From positions 53,870-117,869 of the forward strand of contig JBEKYC010000011.1 of the NCBI GenBank assembly GCA_049511415.1: a stretch of 64,000 nt of DNA, given 5' to 3'. Position numbers and translations under genes: made by a program. Source of the stretch: Bog-159 sp049511415 (GTDB lineage Bacteria > Acidobacteriota > Terriglobia > Bryobacterales > Bryobacteraceae). The notes beneath the pieces were generated by a model. The model was not told the DNA's origin, made no database searches, and saw nothing but the letters and a program-made list of their open reading frames with translations. Of this stretch, positions 1 to 8,360 are shown piece after piece. Numbering within the stretch: the first letter of the stretch is position 1; the number at the start of each line of letters is the position of its first letter.

Positions 1-606
1 GCCGGCGTGATGCAGGACGGCTTCGCGCGACCAGGCCATGCCGCCGGCATGCACACCGCCGAAATGGGTGAAGGAAATGGCCAGCAGTAACAGGGCCATG
101 GCGCCGGCGAGGCGCGATCCGGCCGCGCGGTTGGAGTGACGCCACTCCAGAATCAGAGACAGGATGGTAAGCGCCGAGAAGCCGATGGTGACGAGCAGCA
201 AGGCATCGCGATGCAGGCCGGAGTCGCGGCTGAGCCAGTCGCCGATATGGAGCGCCACGGCCGCGCCGCTCAAGACATAGCCGGCGATCCAGACGGGGCG
301 GCGGCGGGACTCGAGCGAGATGTGCAGCAGCACGGCGGGCAGGAGGCTCAGCACCGAGAAGCTGAGGGCCACGATGCCGCCGGCGATCCAGCCGCCGTCC
401 GGGCCTACGCCCAGGGCGACGAGCGAACCCACGTTCCAGAGCATGGCCAGGGCGGCGGCGAAGGCCGGCAAGGTGCTGCGTTCTTCACCGGCGCGGCGGC
501 GGTTGACGAGCAGGAAGTAGAGCAGGATGCCGAAGATCACCGCGCCGGCCGAATGGCCGATGGTGTTGACGAGCACGGGCTCGTGGATACTGAGCCAGTC
601 GGGCAT
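1..606 (-). CDS. Multi-pass membrane protein, N-terminal part (probable sensor kinase), cut by window edge
   Basis: The reverse strand is open from an ATG at 606 down to base 1, giving 202 residues with no stop, so the C-terminus lies outside the window. The protein starts MPDWLSIHEP and alternates hydrophobic stretches (for example VIFGILLYFLLV, LLLVTIGFSALTILSLIL) with short Arg-rich loops (VNRRRAGEE, LESRRP, EWRHSN), giving about six or seven predicted membrane segments. Acidobacterial histidine kinases often begin with a module of this kind, but no kinase domain can be seen here, so that role is inference. It lies 6 bases downstream of the S9 peptidase stop and may be co-transcribed with it. 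Confidence 0.6.
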   Translation of the reverse strand, partial: MPDWLSIHEPVLVNTIGHSAGAVIFGILLYFLLVNRRRAGEERSTLPAFAAALAMLWNVGSLVALGVGPDGGWIAGGIVALSFSVLSLLPAVLLHISLESRRRPVWIAGYVLSGAAVALHIGDWLSRDSGLHRDALLLVTIGFSALTILSLILEWRHSNRAAGSRLAGAMALLLLAISFTHFGGVHAGGMAWSREAVLHHAG

Positions 607-612
607 AGTTGG

Positions 613-2610
613 TCAGCGGGCCTGAGACGCGGCGGGCGAAGCCGCCTGACCCATCATATAGTGGTCCAGCCAGTCGAGGTGTCGCTGCATGATATCCAGC
701 AGAAACTTGGGTTCGCGAGGGCCATGCGGCGTGCGCGGATAAACCACCATTTTGGTGGTGACGCCCTGGCGCTTCAAGGCGCTGTAGAACTCATAGCCTT
801 GCGCGGTGGGGACGCGCACGTCGGCCTCGCCGTGCAGGATCAGAGTGGGCGTGGTGACGCCTTTGACGAACGCCAGCGGCGAATGATTGAAGTAGCCATC
901 GAAGTTGTTCCAGGGATCGCCGCTGAAGTAACCCGGCAGGAAGCCGGGGATGTCGGAGGTGCCGGCGAAGCTCCAGAGGTCGATGACGCCCGCGCCGACG
1001 GCAGCGGCTTTGAAGCGGTGGGTGTGGGTGATGGTCCAGGCGGTCATGAAGCCACCGTAGCTCCAACCCATCACGGCCAGGCGATCGGGATCGGCGACGC
1101 CCATTTCGATGACATGGTCGACGCCGGACATGAGGTCCGCGAAGTCTTTGCCGCCCCAATCGTTGAGGTTGGCGAAACGGAAGGTGCGGCCATAGCCGCT
1201 GGAGCCGCGGGGATTGACGCGCAGGATGGCGTAACCGCGGGCGGCGAAGGTGGCCAGGGGATAAACGCCGTAGCGGCCCAGGAAGGAATCCTGAAACACG
1301 CCGGTAGGTCCGCCGTGAATGACTAAGACCAGCGGGTATTTCTGCAAAGGTTGATAACCCACGGGGTAAGTCAGGAGGCCTTCGATATCGGCGCCGTCGG
1401 CGGCTTTCCAGGTGAGGGCTTTGGTTTCGCCCATGGGCAGCTTGGGCAGATCGGCGTTGGAGGCGCTGACGCACTGCGGTTCGCGCTCGCCGGGTTTCAT
1501 GACATAGGCCTCGGGCGAGTTGTGCGAGCTTTCGCGCGTGAAGCCTATCGCTGTGCTGGTGGTGTTGAGGGTTCCAGGCAGGAGCATGCCCTCCTGCGGT
1601 TCGTAGAGGGGCTGCGGGGCGCCGTCGGGAGGCATGGCGTAGACTGCGCGGGTGACGCCGCGGTATTCGGTGAAGATGAGGCGCTTCGAATCGGCGGACC
1701 ATCCCATCAGATCGGGCTGTTCGTCGAAGGTGGGCGGCAATTCGCGGGATTCGCCGGTCTGGCGGTTGAGTAATACAATGCGATCCAGGCCGGCCCAACT
1801 GGCGGGATCGGTGGAGCGCACGTAGGCCAGGTATTTTCCATCGGGCGAATAATACGGCTCGCGCTCGGCTGCGCCGGTGGCGGCGATGGGGCGGACTGCG
1901 CCGGTTTCGATGGTTACTTCGGCGATGTCGGTTTTGGTCCAATCGTCCGCGCCGGGGGTGGGCGCGTGGGTGAAGGCGATGAAGCGGGAATCCGGCGACC
2001 AGGCGAAGTCCAGCACGTGGGCTCTGATATCGCCAAGTTTGCGGGGCGGGCGTTTATCCTGGGAATCCACCTCGGCAGGAATGAGCCAGAGGCCGTGGTT
2101 GGCGGGGTTTTCGTCGACCACGCGGAAATCGCGCTTTTCGGTTTTGTCCTTCTCTTCATCGGCGCGCGGTTCGAGGCCGGCGAAGGCGATCCATTTGCCG
2201 TCGGGCGAGACGTGATAGGGGCCGAGTTCGCCTTTCCAATCGGTGAGCATTTCGGCCTCGCCACCATCGACTGGGATGCGCCAAAGATTGAGCTTGCCGC
2301 TGCGATCAGAGGAGAAATAGACGTAGTGGCCGTCCGGCGAGAAGGAAGGCGCAGTGGCGCTTTTCTCGCCACGGGTCAATTGGGCGCGATGGGAGCCGTC
2401 GGCGGCAGCCAGGAAGATCTGGGTGTCGATTTCGCTTTTGCCGGCTTCCATGACGGCGCGGCTTTCGGTGTAGGCGACGAGTTTGCCGTCGGGCGAAGGC
2501 ACGACGTCGCCGACCGGGCGGACCTGCATGGAGATTTCCGGGGTCCAGGCGGCGGGGGTCTGGGCGCAGGCTACACAAGCGAAGAATACGGGGAGAAGCG
2601 TGAGTTTCAT
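613..2610 (-). CDS. Secreted S9-family prolyl oligopeptidase/dipeptidyl peptidase
   Basis: A 665-residue serine peptidase that should act outside the cytoplasmic membrane. Residues 1-16 look like a signal peptide (hydrophobic core ending CVACAQ). The N-terminal half has WD40/TolB-like propeller repeats (repeated SPDGK motifs at about 39, 91, 135, 205, 255). The C-terminal alpha/beta-hydrolase domain carries the nucleophile in GWSYGG (Ser517), Asp597 in GEADVRVP and His629 in RTPHGP, a complete triad. The start is the ATG overlapping the aminotransferase stop in ATGA, which implies translational coupling. The frame stays open further upstream, but that part is antisense to nothing and lacks a signal peptide. 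Family known, substrate unknown. Confidence 0.92.
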   Translation of the reverse strand: MKLTLLPVFFACVACAQTPAAWTPEISMQVRPVGDVVPSPDGKLVAYTESRAVMEAGKSEIDTQIFLAAADGSHRAQLTRGEKSATAPSFSPDGHYVYFSSDRSGKLNLWRIPVDGGEAEMLTDWKGELGPYHVSPDGKWIAFAGLEPRADEEKDKTEKRDFRVVDENPANHGLWLIPAEVDSQDKRPPRKLGDIRAHVLDFAWSPDSRFIAFTHAPTPGADDWTKTDIAEVTIETGAVRPIAATGAAEREPYYSPDGKYLAYVRSTDPASWAGLDRIVLLNRQTGESRELPPTFDEQPDLMGWSADSKRLIFTEYRGVTRAVYAMPPDGAPQPLYEPQEGMLLPGTLNTTSTAIGFTRESSHNSPEAYVMKPGEREPQCVSASNADLPKLPMGETKALTWKAADGADIEGLLTYPVGYQPLQKYPLVLVIHGGPTGVFQDSFLGRYGVYPLATFAARGYAILRVNPRGSSGYGRTFRFANLNDWGGKDFADLMSGVDHVIEMGVADPDRLAVMGWSYGGFMTAWTITHTHRFKAAAVGAGVIDLWSFAGTSDIPGFLPGYFSGDPWNNFDGYFNHSPLAFVKGVTTPTLILHGEADVRVPTAQGYEFYSALKRQGVTTKMVVYPRTPHGPREPKFLLDIMQRHLDWLDHYMMGQAASPAASQAR

Positions 2611-3722
2611 TTCATACTCTGGGCGAGCGCGTCGAGGATTTTGGCCACGTTTTCGGCCGTGGACGAGTAGCCCATCAAACCGATGCGGAAGATTTTGCCG
2701 GCCAGGGGTCCGAAGCCGCCGGCGATTTCGATGCCGTGTTCGGCGAGCAGGCGCTGGCGGACTTTGGCGTCGTCCACACCGGGCGGCACGCGGGGAGTGT
2801 TGAGGGTCCAGAGGCGGTGGCCGGCGGCGACATGCATGCTGAGTCCGAGGGCTTCGATCCCGGCGACGAAGGCTTCGTGATTGCGGCGGTGACGGTCCCA
2901 ACGGGCTGCGATGCCTTCTTCGCGCACCAGGGCGAGGGCTTCGCGGAGGGCATAGAACATGGTGGCGGAAGCGGTGTGATGATAGCGGCGCTCGCGGTAG
3001 TAGCCTTCGAGGAGGCGCAGGTCCATGTAAAACGAATCGACGGGGGTAGTGCGCGCGCGAAGGCGGTCCCAGGCGCGCGGGGAGACGGTGAAAGGCGAGA
3101 GGCCGGGGGGACAGCCGAGGCCTTTCTGGGTACAACTGTAGGCGATGTCGATGCCGGTTTCGTCGACCAGGACGGGCATGCCGCCGAGGGAGGTGACACA
3201 GTCGGCGATGACGAGGGCGTCGACTTCGTGCGCGGCTTCGCAGATGGCGCGGCCGGGCTGGAATGCTCCGGTGGAGGTTTCGGCCTGCACATAGGCTACG
3301 ACACGGGGGCTTTCGCGGCGGATAAAATCGCGGGCTTCCTGATCGTTGAAGACTTCGCCCCAGGGCTTTTCGAGGCGGACGACGTGAGCGCCATGGCGGC
3401 GGGCGACATCCGAGAGACGATCGCAGAAGTAGCCGTTCGAGAGCACGGCGCATTTGGCGCCTGGCTCGACGAAATTGGCGACGGCGGTTTCCATGCCGGA
3501 AGTGCCGGTTCCGGAGATGGCGATGTTGAATTCGTTGGCGGTGGAGAAGGCGTAAGCGAGCAGTTTGCGCACGTCTTCGACGATTTCGAAGAAGTAGGGA
3601 TCGAGGTGGCCGACAATGGGCTGGGAGAGGGCCTGATAGACGCGCGGGGCGACCATACTGGGGCCCGGTCCGAGGAGCAGGCGAGCCGGCGGGCGTAGGG
3701 GCGGGAGGGAATCGGGGGTCAC
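2607..3722 (-). CDS. Class-V pyridoxal-phosphate aminotransferase (serine/alanine-glyoxylate type)
   Basis: A 371-residue fold-type I PLP enzyme. It has the family start motif LLGPGPS (residues 16-22), the phosphate-binding region SGTGTSGME (70-78), the Asp-containing IADCVTSLGG and the Schiff-base lysine in YSCTQKG (Lys200). These fit the alanine-glyoxylate/serine-pyruvate aminotransferase group, which moves amino groups between small amino acids and glyoxylate or pyruvate in the cytoplasm. Length is normal for the family. It is the first gene of a coupled pair with the S9 peptidase (ATGA overlap), so one role could be in amino acid catabolism after peptide breakdown; that link is inference. 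The exact amino donor cannot be read from sequence. Confidence 0.9.
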   Translation of the reverse strand: MTPDSLPPLRPPARLLLGPGPSMVAPRVYQALSQPIVGHLDPYFFEIVEDVRKLLAYAFSTANEFNIAISGTGTSGMETAVANFVEPGAKCAVLSNGYFCDRLSDVARRHGAHVVRLEKPWGEVFNDQEARDFIRRESPRVVAYVQAETSTGAFQPGRAICEAAHEVDALVIADCVTSLGGMPVLVDETGIDIAYSCTQKGLGCPPGLSPFTVSPRAWDRLRARTTPVDSFYMDLRLLEGYYRERRYHHTASATMFYALREALALVREEGIAARWDRHRRNHEAFVAGIEALGLSMHVAAGHRLWTLNTPRVPPGVDDAKVRQRLLAEHGIEIAGGFGPLAGKIFRIGLMGYSSTAENVAKILDALAQSMK

Positions 3723-3806
3723 GAACTCAGTTTAGCGAGGTTCGCACACTTCGGGTTTGGGATAGCGCTCAATTTGAACTCTTGAAGAATTAGTTTATTT
3801 GCTGGA

Positions 3807-4201
3807 TTACCTTAGGTCGAAGACGTTTGCCAGTCCGTTTCCCACTGCAATAATAGCGGTATCCGATAGCCTACCAAGCTTTCTGCGGACTAGGCTTAAA
3901 TCCAGGACTCGAATATGATCGCACAACGCGACGCTGTCTTTAAACTGGTACGTGGGTGCACCTTCGGGAATCAGTTCTCCAACGGGAATGGCGTTGCGGT
4001 ACGCGTTCGCCTTATTGACCTTGGTTGACATCGGGACACCGACGGCAGTTTTTCTTCCCCTGTGGACCCCATCTCTAGAAACAACAATAAATGGCCTCGG
4101 TCCCGATTGCTCAGATCCAGAAGTTACAATGAGGGCGGCCTGTGCAGAGTTCGACTGTGTGGAGGTTCATACATGTAAACTCCTCCCCACTCGACTTCCA
4201 C
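3807..4201 (-). pseudogene. MazF/PemK-like toxin gene with an apparent frameshift
   Basis: The downstream frame reads as the body of a MazF-type endoribonuclease: SGSEQSGPRPFIVVSRDG, then the conserved KTAVGVPMST strand, SVALCDHIRVLD, the RRKLGRLSD helix and the typical end VFDLR. No ATG, GTG or TTG precedes the conserved GSEQSG part in that frame before an in-frame TGA. The expected N-terminus (EWGGVYMYEPP, starting at a GTG four bases after the upstream stop) lies in another frame that ends at a TAA. So either the gene is broken by a small indel, or a non-standard start or a sequencing error is involved. It sits directly behind the unknown 164-residue gene in the layout of an antitoxin-toxin pair. 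Confidence 0.65.
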
Positions 4202-4205
4202 GGAT

Positions 4206-4700
4206 TTAGGATTCCTCTAGAAACGGTTCCGCGCTTGCTTCCGAAAGAAGTGCGGCGTCCTCATCATCCCATTCGGGAGGAGCCACGTCGGGAAGCACGC
4301 GCGGTGCCAGGATATCTACGATCTGGCGCGCATAAGAATAGGCATTTACGGCGGACCTGAGTCCATCAATAACGTCCGCAAGGGGTTCTGGGAAAATCGG
4401 CCTAGAAACCCGCATCGAGGTGACAAGGCAGTGGAGGTGAAACCTTGTCCATACGCCATATCGCACGAAGTTGTCCAGTAGACCACTCACGGTTTCGCTA
4501 GTCTGAGCCGTTGATTTGTCGCGGGGAATCTGACCGAACATTTCCGTTATTTTGCGCAGGGTCCAAACTGTGAATATCGCTTGGTCGCGAACGGCGGACC
4601 CAAAGAACCTCAGGCCGTGCTCACGCAGATCGTACTCCATTTCGCAAAACGATTCACGGACATAGATGTCCAGCGTTTTAGCCGGAATGACAAGCTTCAT
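4206..4700 (-). CDS. Unrecognised protein upstream of the MazF-like gene (possible antitoxin)
   Basis: A protein of 164 residues from the ATG at 4700 (a GTG at 4721 would add seven). I do not recognise the family. It is mixed in character, mostly helical in appearance (KTLDIYVRESFCEMEYDLRE, VSGLLDNFVRYGVW), with no signal peptide or membrane segment. Its last 25 residues are strongly acidic (PEWDDEDAALLSEASAEP). Acidic C-terminal tails are common in MazE-type antitoxins, which use them to cover MazF. The gene ends four bases before the putative start of the MazF-like gene. The antitoxin role is inferred only from position and tail charge. GC and codon use look less extreme than in the neighbouring housekeeping genes. 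Confidence 0.6.
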   Translation of the reverse strand: MKLVIPAKTLDIYVRESFCEMEYDLREHGLRFFGSAVRDQAIFTVWTLRKITEMFGQIPRDKSTAQTSETVSGLLDNFVRYGVWTRFHLHCLVTSMRVSRPIFPEPLADVIDGLRSAVNAYSYARQIVDILAPRVLPDVAPPEWDDEDAALLSEASAEPFLEES

Positions 4701-4841
4701 GATCGGGGGAAGAGCCAGCACTGCATTAACAGACGCAAGTCACACCCGAGATTGCCGAGCAGCGTTTGCGAGGGCGATTTCTGGATCGTGGGCATCTGCC
4801 CGGTTTTCCCTTGGGACTAGATGGGCCGGCAGAGGGGGAAA

Positions 4842-5363
4842 TCAGGCTACGGAGGTTTGTTTGGGTGGTGAAACCGGGTTTTCGGGGCTGCCGTTTTTGT
4901 TTTGCAAGCCAGTTTGGGGCGTCGGGGTTGGCGATTCGCGGGAGAAAGAAGGTTCTTCGGGCAGCGGCGCGGGCGCCGATTGTGCATTTTTGTGCACTGC
5001 CGGAGTGATTTCCGGCGGATCGGGGATGGGCAGGCTGGCATCGCCGGGCAGGTAGAGGGTGACATGGTCCAGGAGAGCCTTGGTGGCTCGGAAGCGCACG
5101 TTGGGGGAGGCGTCGGGATGGTACATCAGGGTGCGGAGGTTGTTCAGGGCTTCGGCGACGAAGGCGTGGACCTGGTCCCAGAAGAGAATTTTCTTTTCGA
5201 AGCGGGCTTGTTCCAGGGCCTTGCGGAAGGCGTCGATTTTCAGCCAATTGACGATGGTGTTGCGGTGTACGCCGGCCTGTTGGGCGGCGGCGGTAGCGCT
5301 GTAGCCGAGCGCTATCAGGGTCAGGACTTGTTCCTGGTTCGGATTCAGTGAGTCGGTTTGCAT
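4842..5363 (-). CDS. Helix-turn-helix protein of unknown role
   Basis: A 173-residue protein starting at the ATG preceded by AAAGGAG at a good distance; the longer frame upstream is not needed. Residues 12-40 contain a resolvase/terminase-small-subunit style HTH (LIALGYSATAAAQQAGVHRN, then TIVNWLK). A helical region follows (FWDQVHAFVAEALNNLRTLM, then a helix around ATKALLDHVTLYL). The last 60 residues are Pro/Ser-rich and probably disordered. Proteins like this in acidobacteria are usually labelled as HTH proteins of unknown function, sometimes resembling small terminase subunits. No phage genes are nearby, so I do not call it a terminase. It lies 106 bases downstream of the 126-residue gene on the same strand. 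Confidence 0.7.
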   Translation of the reverse strand: MQTDSLNPNQEQVLTLIALGYSATAAAQQAGVHRNTIVNWLKIDAFRKALEQARFEKKILFWDQVHAFVAEALNNLRTLMYHPDASPNVRFRATKALLDHVTLYLPGDASLPIPDPPEITPAVHKNAQSAPAPLPEEPSFSRESPTPTPQTGLQNKNGSPENPVSPPKQTSVA

Positions 5364-5469
5364 ATGGCTCCTTTGAATCTCAGGGGAGCATGCGGGCGGG
5401 AGTGACGGGGACGACGGGTATCGGTAAGTGATTGATAGGGAACGGCAGATTTTTTTGGGCGCGGCGTGA

Positions 5470-5850
5470 TTAGGCGGACTTGGTACGCGGGGTGACGAAG
5501 GTGATGGGGACGGGTTTGACACCGGGCGGCGCCTTGGCGACGCGACAGACCAATTGCAGGGCGTCGACTGGTGCGATCACGCGCGTGACGGTGCGATCTT
5601 TGTTGGTTCCGGTGAGGACGGCCACCTGCCAAGAGGGGAAGAAGCATTCCAGCACACGGATGGTTTCTCCGGCGGCGGCGGCCAGGACGATGAGTTCCTC
5701 GTCCTCCTTGAGGGCTTTTTGCATGGCCTGGACTTGGGCAAGGATGATTGCGCCCACGGTTTCGGGTTGGGGCGGCGGAGCGGGCTTGGGGGTGGTGGCG
5801 CTGCGGATGGCCTGCTCGGCCAGTTGCTTGGTGAGATCGCCGAGGGCCAT
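5470..5850 (-). CDS. Small hypothetical protein
   Basis: A 126-residue protein I do not recognise. It begins MALGDLTKQLAEQAI, has a Pro-rich linker (KPAPPPQPE), then a helix with alternating charge (LAQVQAMQKALKEDEEL), and a C-terminal half that looks beta-rich (ETIRVLECFFPSWQVAVLTG). There is no signal peptide or membrane segment. It precedes the HTH gene on the same strand with a gap of about 106 bases and may be co-transcribed with it. Codon use (strong G/C at third positions) supports it being a real gene. No function can be given. Confidence 0.65.
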   Translation of the reverse strand: MALGDLTKQLAEQAIRSATTPKPAPPPQPETVGAIILAQVQAMQKALKEDEELIVLAAAAGETIRVLECFFPSWQVAVLTGTNKDRTVTRVIAPVDALQLVCRVAKAPPGVKPVPITFVTPRTKSA

Positions 5851-5969
5851 GGAGTGATGCTAACAGATGGCGGGCTGGGATCCCGCCGCAGGCCGGGGGC
5901 GGGTGCGCGACATGGCAGTAAGGAGTCTAGTCGGATGTAGGTGGCAGGACGCTCTCTGACGGTCGCGGC

Positions 5970-6521
5970 TCAGACGCTTCTCGGGCGCAGCGCGGCGGCG
6001 AAGGCGTCGAAGGCGGGACGGTCAAACAAGACGAAGATGGCTTCCTGCACGGAGCTTTCGGGGCGTTCGAGTTGGCGCAGGACTTCAGCGACGGCTATAG
6101 CGGCGGCTTCGTTTAGGGGATAGCCGTAGATGCCGGTGCTGATGGCGGGGAAGCTGATGGAGCGCAGGCCGCGCTCGTGGGCCAGTGCGAAGCATTGGCG
6201 ATAGCAGGAGGCGAGGAGTTCGGGCTCTCCGTGGCGGCCGTCGCGATAAACCGGTCCGACAGCGTGAAAGACGTGGCGGGCGGGGAGGGTTCCGGCAGTG
6301 GTTGCCACGGCGCTGCCGGTGGGGCAGCGGCCGATGCGGGCGCGGATCTGGTCCAGTTCCGCCATGATGGCGGGACCGCCGGCACGATGGATAGCGCCAT
6401 CTACACCGCCACCACCGGCCAGGGCGGAATTGGCGGCGTTGGCGATGGCATCGGCGGGAACGCGGGTTATGTCACCGGTGAGCAGCTTCAGAATTTTTCC
6501 GGTTGGGGAGGTCCATTGCAT
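5970..6521 (-). CDS. Macro-domain protein (ADP-ribose binding, likely O-acetyl-ADP-ribose deacetylase type)
   Basis: A 183-residue single macro domain. It shows the diagnostic ligand loop NAANSALAGGGGVDGAIHRA near residues 27-47 and the second loop FPAISTGIYGYPL near 122-134. These match the YmdB/MacroD-like group, which binds ADP-ribose and often removes acetyl or ADP-ribose groups. The Asn and GGGGVDGAIH residues needed in MacroD-type hydrolases are all present. The gene stands alone, divergent from the next operon. Window context does not reveal a partner ADP-ribosyltransferase, although a TIR protein (a possible NAD-linked system) lies 34 kb away. Confidence 0.9.
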   Translation of the reverse strand: MQWTSPTGKILKLLTGDITRVPADAIANAANSALAGGGGVDGAIHRAGGPAIMAELDQIRARIGRCPTGSAVATTAGTLPARHVFHAVGPVYRDGRHGEPELLASCYRQCFALAHERGLRSISFPAISTGIYGYPLNEAAAIAVAEVLRQLERPESSVQEAIFVLFDRPAFDAFAAALRPRSV

Positions 6522-6645
6522 TTTTTTTAACCGCGCAAAACGGGCCGCGGCCGCGCCGCCCCGATATCTTCGAATTACTTCCTGTTTGGCGGCGCGGACA
6601 CGCGTCCCTTTGCGCTGATTTGCGCGGCTGATATGATTCTCCTAT

Positions 6646-7167
6646 ATGAGCTACGAGCCGGGCGACCGCCCCACCATACTCAGCCAGCGGTTTCTGCTGA
6701 CCTTCGGCATCGGGCTGGTGGCGATTGCGATTGCCGTGGCCGGTATTATGTATATGCAGCGCGGCGCGCACGTGGAATTGAAGGGCGCGGTGCTGAAGGT
6801 GCGGACCATGGGCCAGGAGGACAACAGCGCGCTGGCGGTGGTGGATTTCCGTTTCGCGAATCCTTCGGATTATCCATTCGTGGTGCGGACGGTGGACGTG
6901 ACGGTGACGGGCGCGGACGGGCAGAGCCACGACGGCACGCCGGTTTCCGAGGTGGATGCCAAGCGGATTTTCGAATATTATCCGGTGTTGGGACAGAAGT
7001 TCAATCCGACGCTGCTGACGCGCGATAAAATACCGGGACGGCAATCGCAGGACCGCATGATCGTAGCGCGGTTTGAAATGCCGCTGGCGCAACTGGACGC
7101 GCGCAAGAATCTTAAAGTACGTATCGAGGATGTGGATGGCCCTGTATCGGAGTTGGTGGAGAAATAG
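6646..7167 (+). CDS. Membrane-anchored hypothetical protein
   Basis: A 173-residue protein with one N-terminal membrane helix (FLLTFGIGLVAIAIAVAGIM, residues 17-36). A probably periplasmic beta-sandwich-like domain follows: VELKGAVLKVRTMGQED, then LAVVDFRFANPSDYPFVV. The middle part resembles LEA/immunoglobulin-like folds in which a conserved N-P-S-D marks a turn, but I would not assign a family. It overlaps the LssY-C gene by about 32 bases, so the two are almost certainly one transcription unit and may act together in the envelope. No Shine-Dalgarno sequence is obvious; the ATG was chosen because it gives the complete membrane anchor. Confidence 0.75.
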   Translation: MSYEPGDRPTILSQRFLLTFGIGLVAIAIAVAGIMYMQRGAHVELKGAVLKVRTMGQEDNSALAVVDFRFANPSDYPFVVRTVDVTVTGADGQSHDGTPVSEVDAKRIFEYYPVLGQKFNPTLLTRDKIPGRQSQDRMIVARFEMPLAQLDARKNLKVRIEDVDGPVSELVEK

Positions 7168-8359
7168 GCTGCTGGCCGGCTGCGTGCTGGCGCTGCCGGC
7201 GCTGGCGGCGGTGGCGCCCAGCGGCACGGAAATTCAGGTCCGGCTGAAGACCAAGATCGCGTCGAATACTTCCAAAAAGGACGATCCGGTAGAGACCACG
7301 GTGATCGCGCCGGTGATGGTGAACGGATCGGTGGCGATTCCGGCCGGCGTCACGCTGCGCGGGGTGGTGAAAGACGCGAAGGCAGCCACCGATCCCACGG
7401 TGCGGGCTTCTCTCGGTCTGGATTTTCGGGAACTGGAGATGGGCGGCCAGCGGGTCCGGGTACAGACGCAGTTGACGGCGGTCGAAAACGCGCGGGAGAG
7501 CGTGGACGACAAGGGCGAGATTCAGGGCATTCTGGCCAGTGAGACGATGTCCGCGCGCATGGACTCGGGGATCGGGAAGGTGTCGGGGCGGTTCTCCAGC
7601 TTCGGCAGTCTGCTGGATGCGGCGAAGGGCGCGGTGTTCAAGGAGCCGGCAGGCGACATCACTTACGACGCGGGGGTGGAGATGGACCTGAAGCTGACAG
7701 CAGCGCTGCAGCTCACGGGCCGGCCGCCGCAGGGGCCGGATGCCTCGCTGGAACCGGTTTCCGACCCGCGCGGGCTGATCGACCTGGTAAACCGGCAACC
7801 GTTCCAGAGCCGGGCGCAGAAGCCGCCGAAGGAATCGGATATCACGACGCTGATGTTCATCGGGAGCCAGGAGCAGTTGCAGGGGGCGTTTCACGATGCG
7901 GGCTGGAGCCAGGCGGCGCGGCTGGGCGAAAAATCGAAGCTGGAAACGGTGCGGGCCATCGTGGAGGACCGGGGATACAGCGAAGCGCCGGTTTCGATTC
8001 TGTATCTGGACGACCGGCCGCCGGACATGGTGTTCGAGAAGCTGAACAACACCTTTTCGAAGCGGCATCATCTGCGGATCTGGCTGCGTCCGGACACTTA
8101 CCAGGGGCAGACGGTGTGGGTATGCGCGGCGACGCACGATACGGGGATCGACTTTTCGGCCAAGGACCGCACGTTCATTCACAAGATCGATTCGAAGATC
8201 GATATGGAGCGGTCGAAGGTGGTGAACGATCTGCTGCTGACGGGGAAGGTGCGGTCGATGATGATGGTGGACCGTCCCAGTGTGCCGCAGCACGGGATGA
8301 ATGCCACGGGGGACCAGTTGGATACGGATGGGAAGATGGCGGTGCTGATTTTGCGGTAG
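7136..8359 (+). CDS. Secreted protein with LssY-C-like C-terminal domain
   Basis: A 407-residue exported protein. The start is the ATG five bases after GAGGA, inside the end of the previous gene. It gives a signal peptide (RNRLLAGCVLALPALAAVAP). An N-terminal beta-rich region contains ASNTSKKDDPVETTVIAPV, close to the IPAG-type barrels in other acidobacterial exported proteins. The C-terminal 190 residues look like LssY_C: ITTLMFIGSQEQLQGAFHDA, then GWSQAA, HHLRIWL, VWVCAATHDTGIDFS, HKIDSKIDMERSKVVNDLL. In LssY-type proteins this domain is thought to act in the envelope, but its biochemical activity is not established. Confidence 0.75.
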   Translation: MALYRSWWRNRLLAGCVLALPALAAVAPSGTEIQVRLKTKIASNTSKKDDPVETTVIAPVMVNGSVAIPAGVTLRGVVKDAKAATDPTVRASLGLDFRELEMGGQRVRVQTQLTAVENARESVDDKGEIQGILASETMSARMDSGIGKVSGRFSSFGSLLDAAKGAVFKEPAGDITYDAGVEMDLKLTAALQLTGRPPQGPDASLEPVSDPRGLIDLVNRQPFQSRAQKPPKESDITTLMFIGSQEQLQGAFHDAGWSQAARLGEKSKLETVRAIVEDRGYSEAPVSILYLDDRPPDMVFEKLNNTFSKRHHLRIWLRPDTYQGQTVWVCAATHDTGIDFSAKDRTFIHKIDSKIDMERSKVVNDLLLTGKVRSMMMVDRPSVPQHGMNATGDQLDTDGKMAVLILR

Positions 8360-8360
8360 G

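Noticed and set aside
136..1326. 396-residue plus-strand ORF over the first kilobase
   Set aside because: It is antisense to the membrane protein and the S9 peptidase, whose motifs are clear on the minus strand; its composition is typical of a GC-rich shadow frame.
2611..3453. N-terminal extension of the S9 peptidase frame
   Set aside because: Arg/Pro-rich and overlapping the aminotransferase; the signal peptide starts at 2610.
4142..4360. Plus-strand small ORFs across the MazF-like locus
   Set aside because: They are antisense to the recognisable toxin core and to the unknown partner gene.
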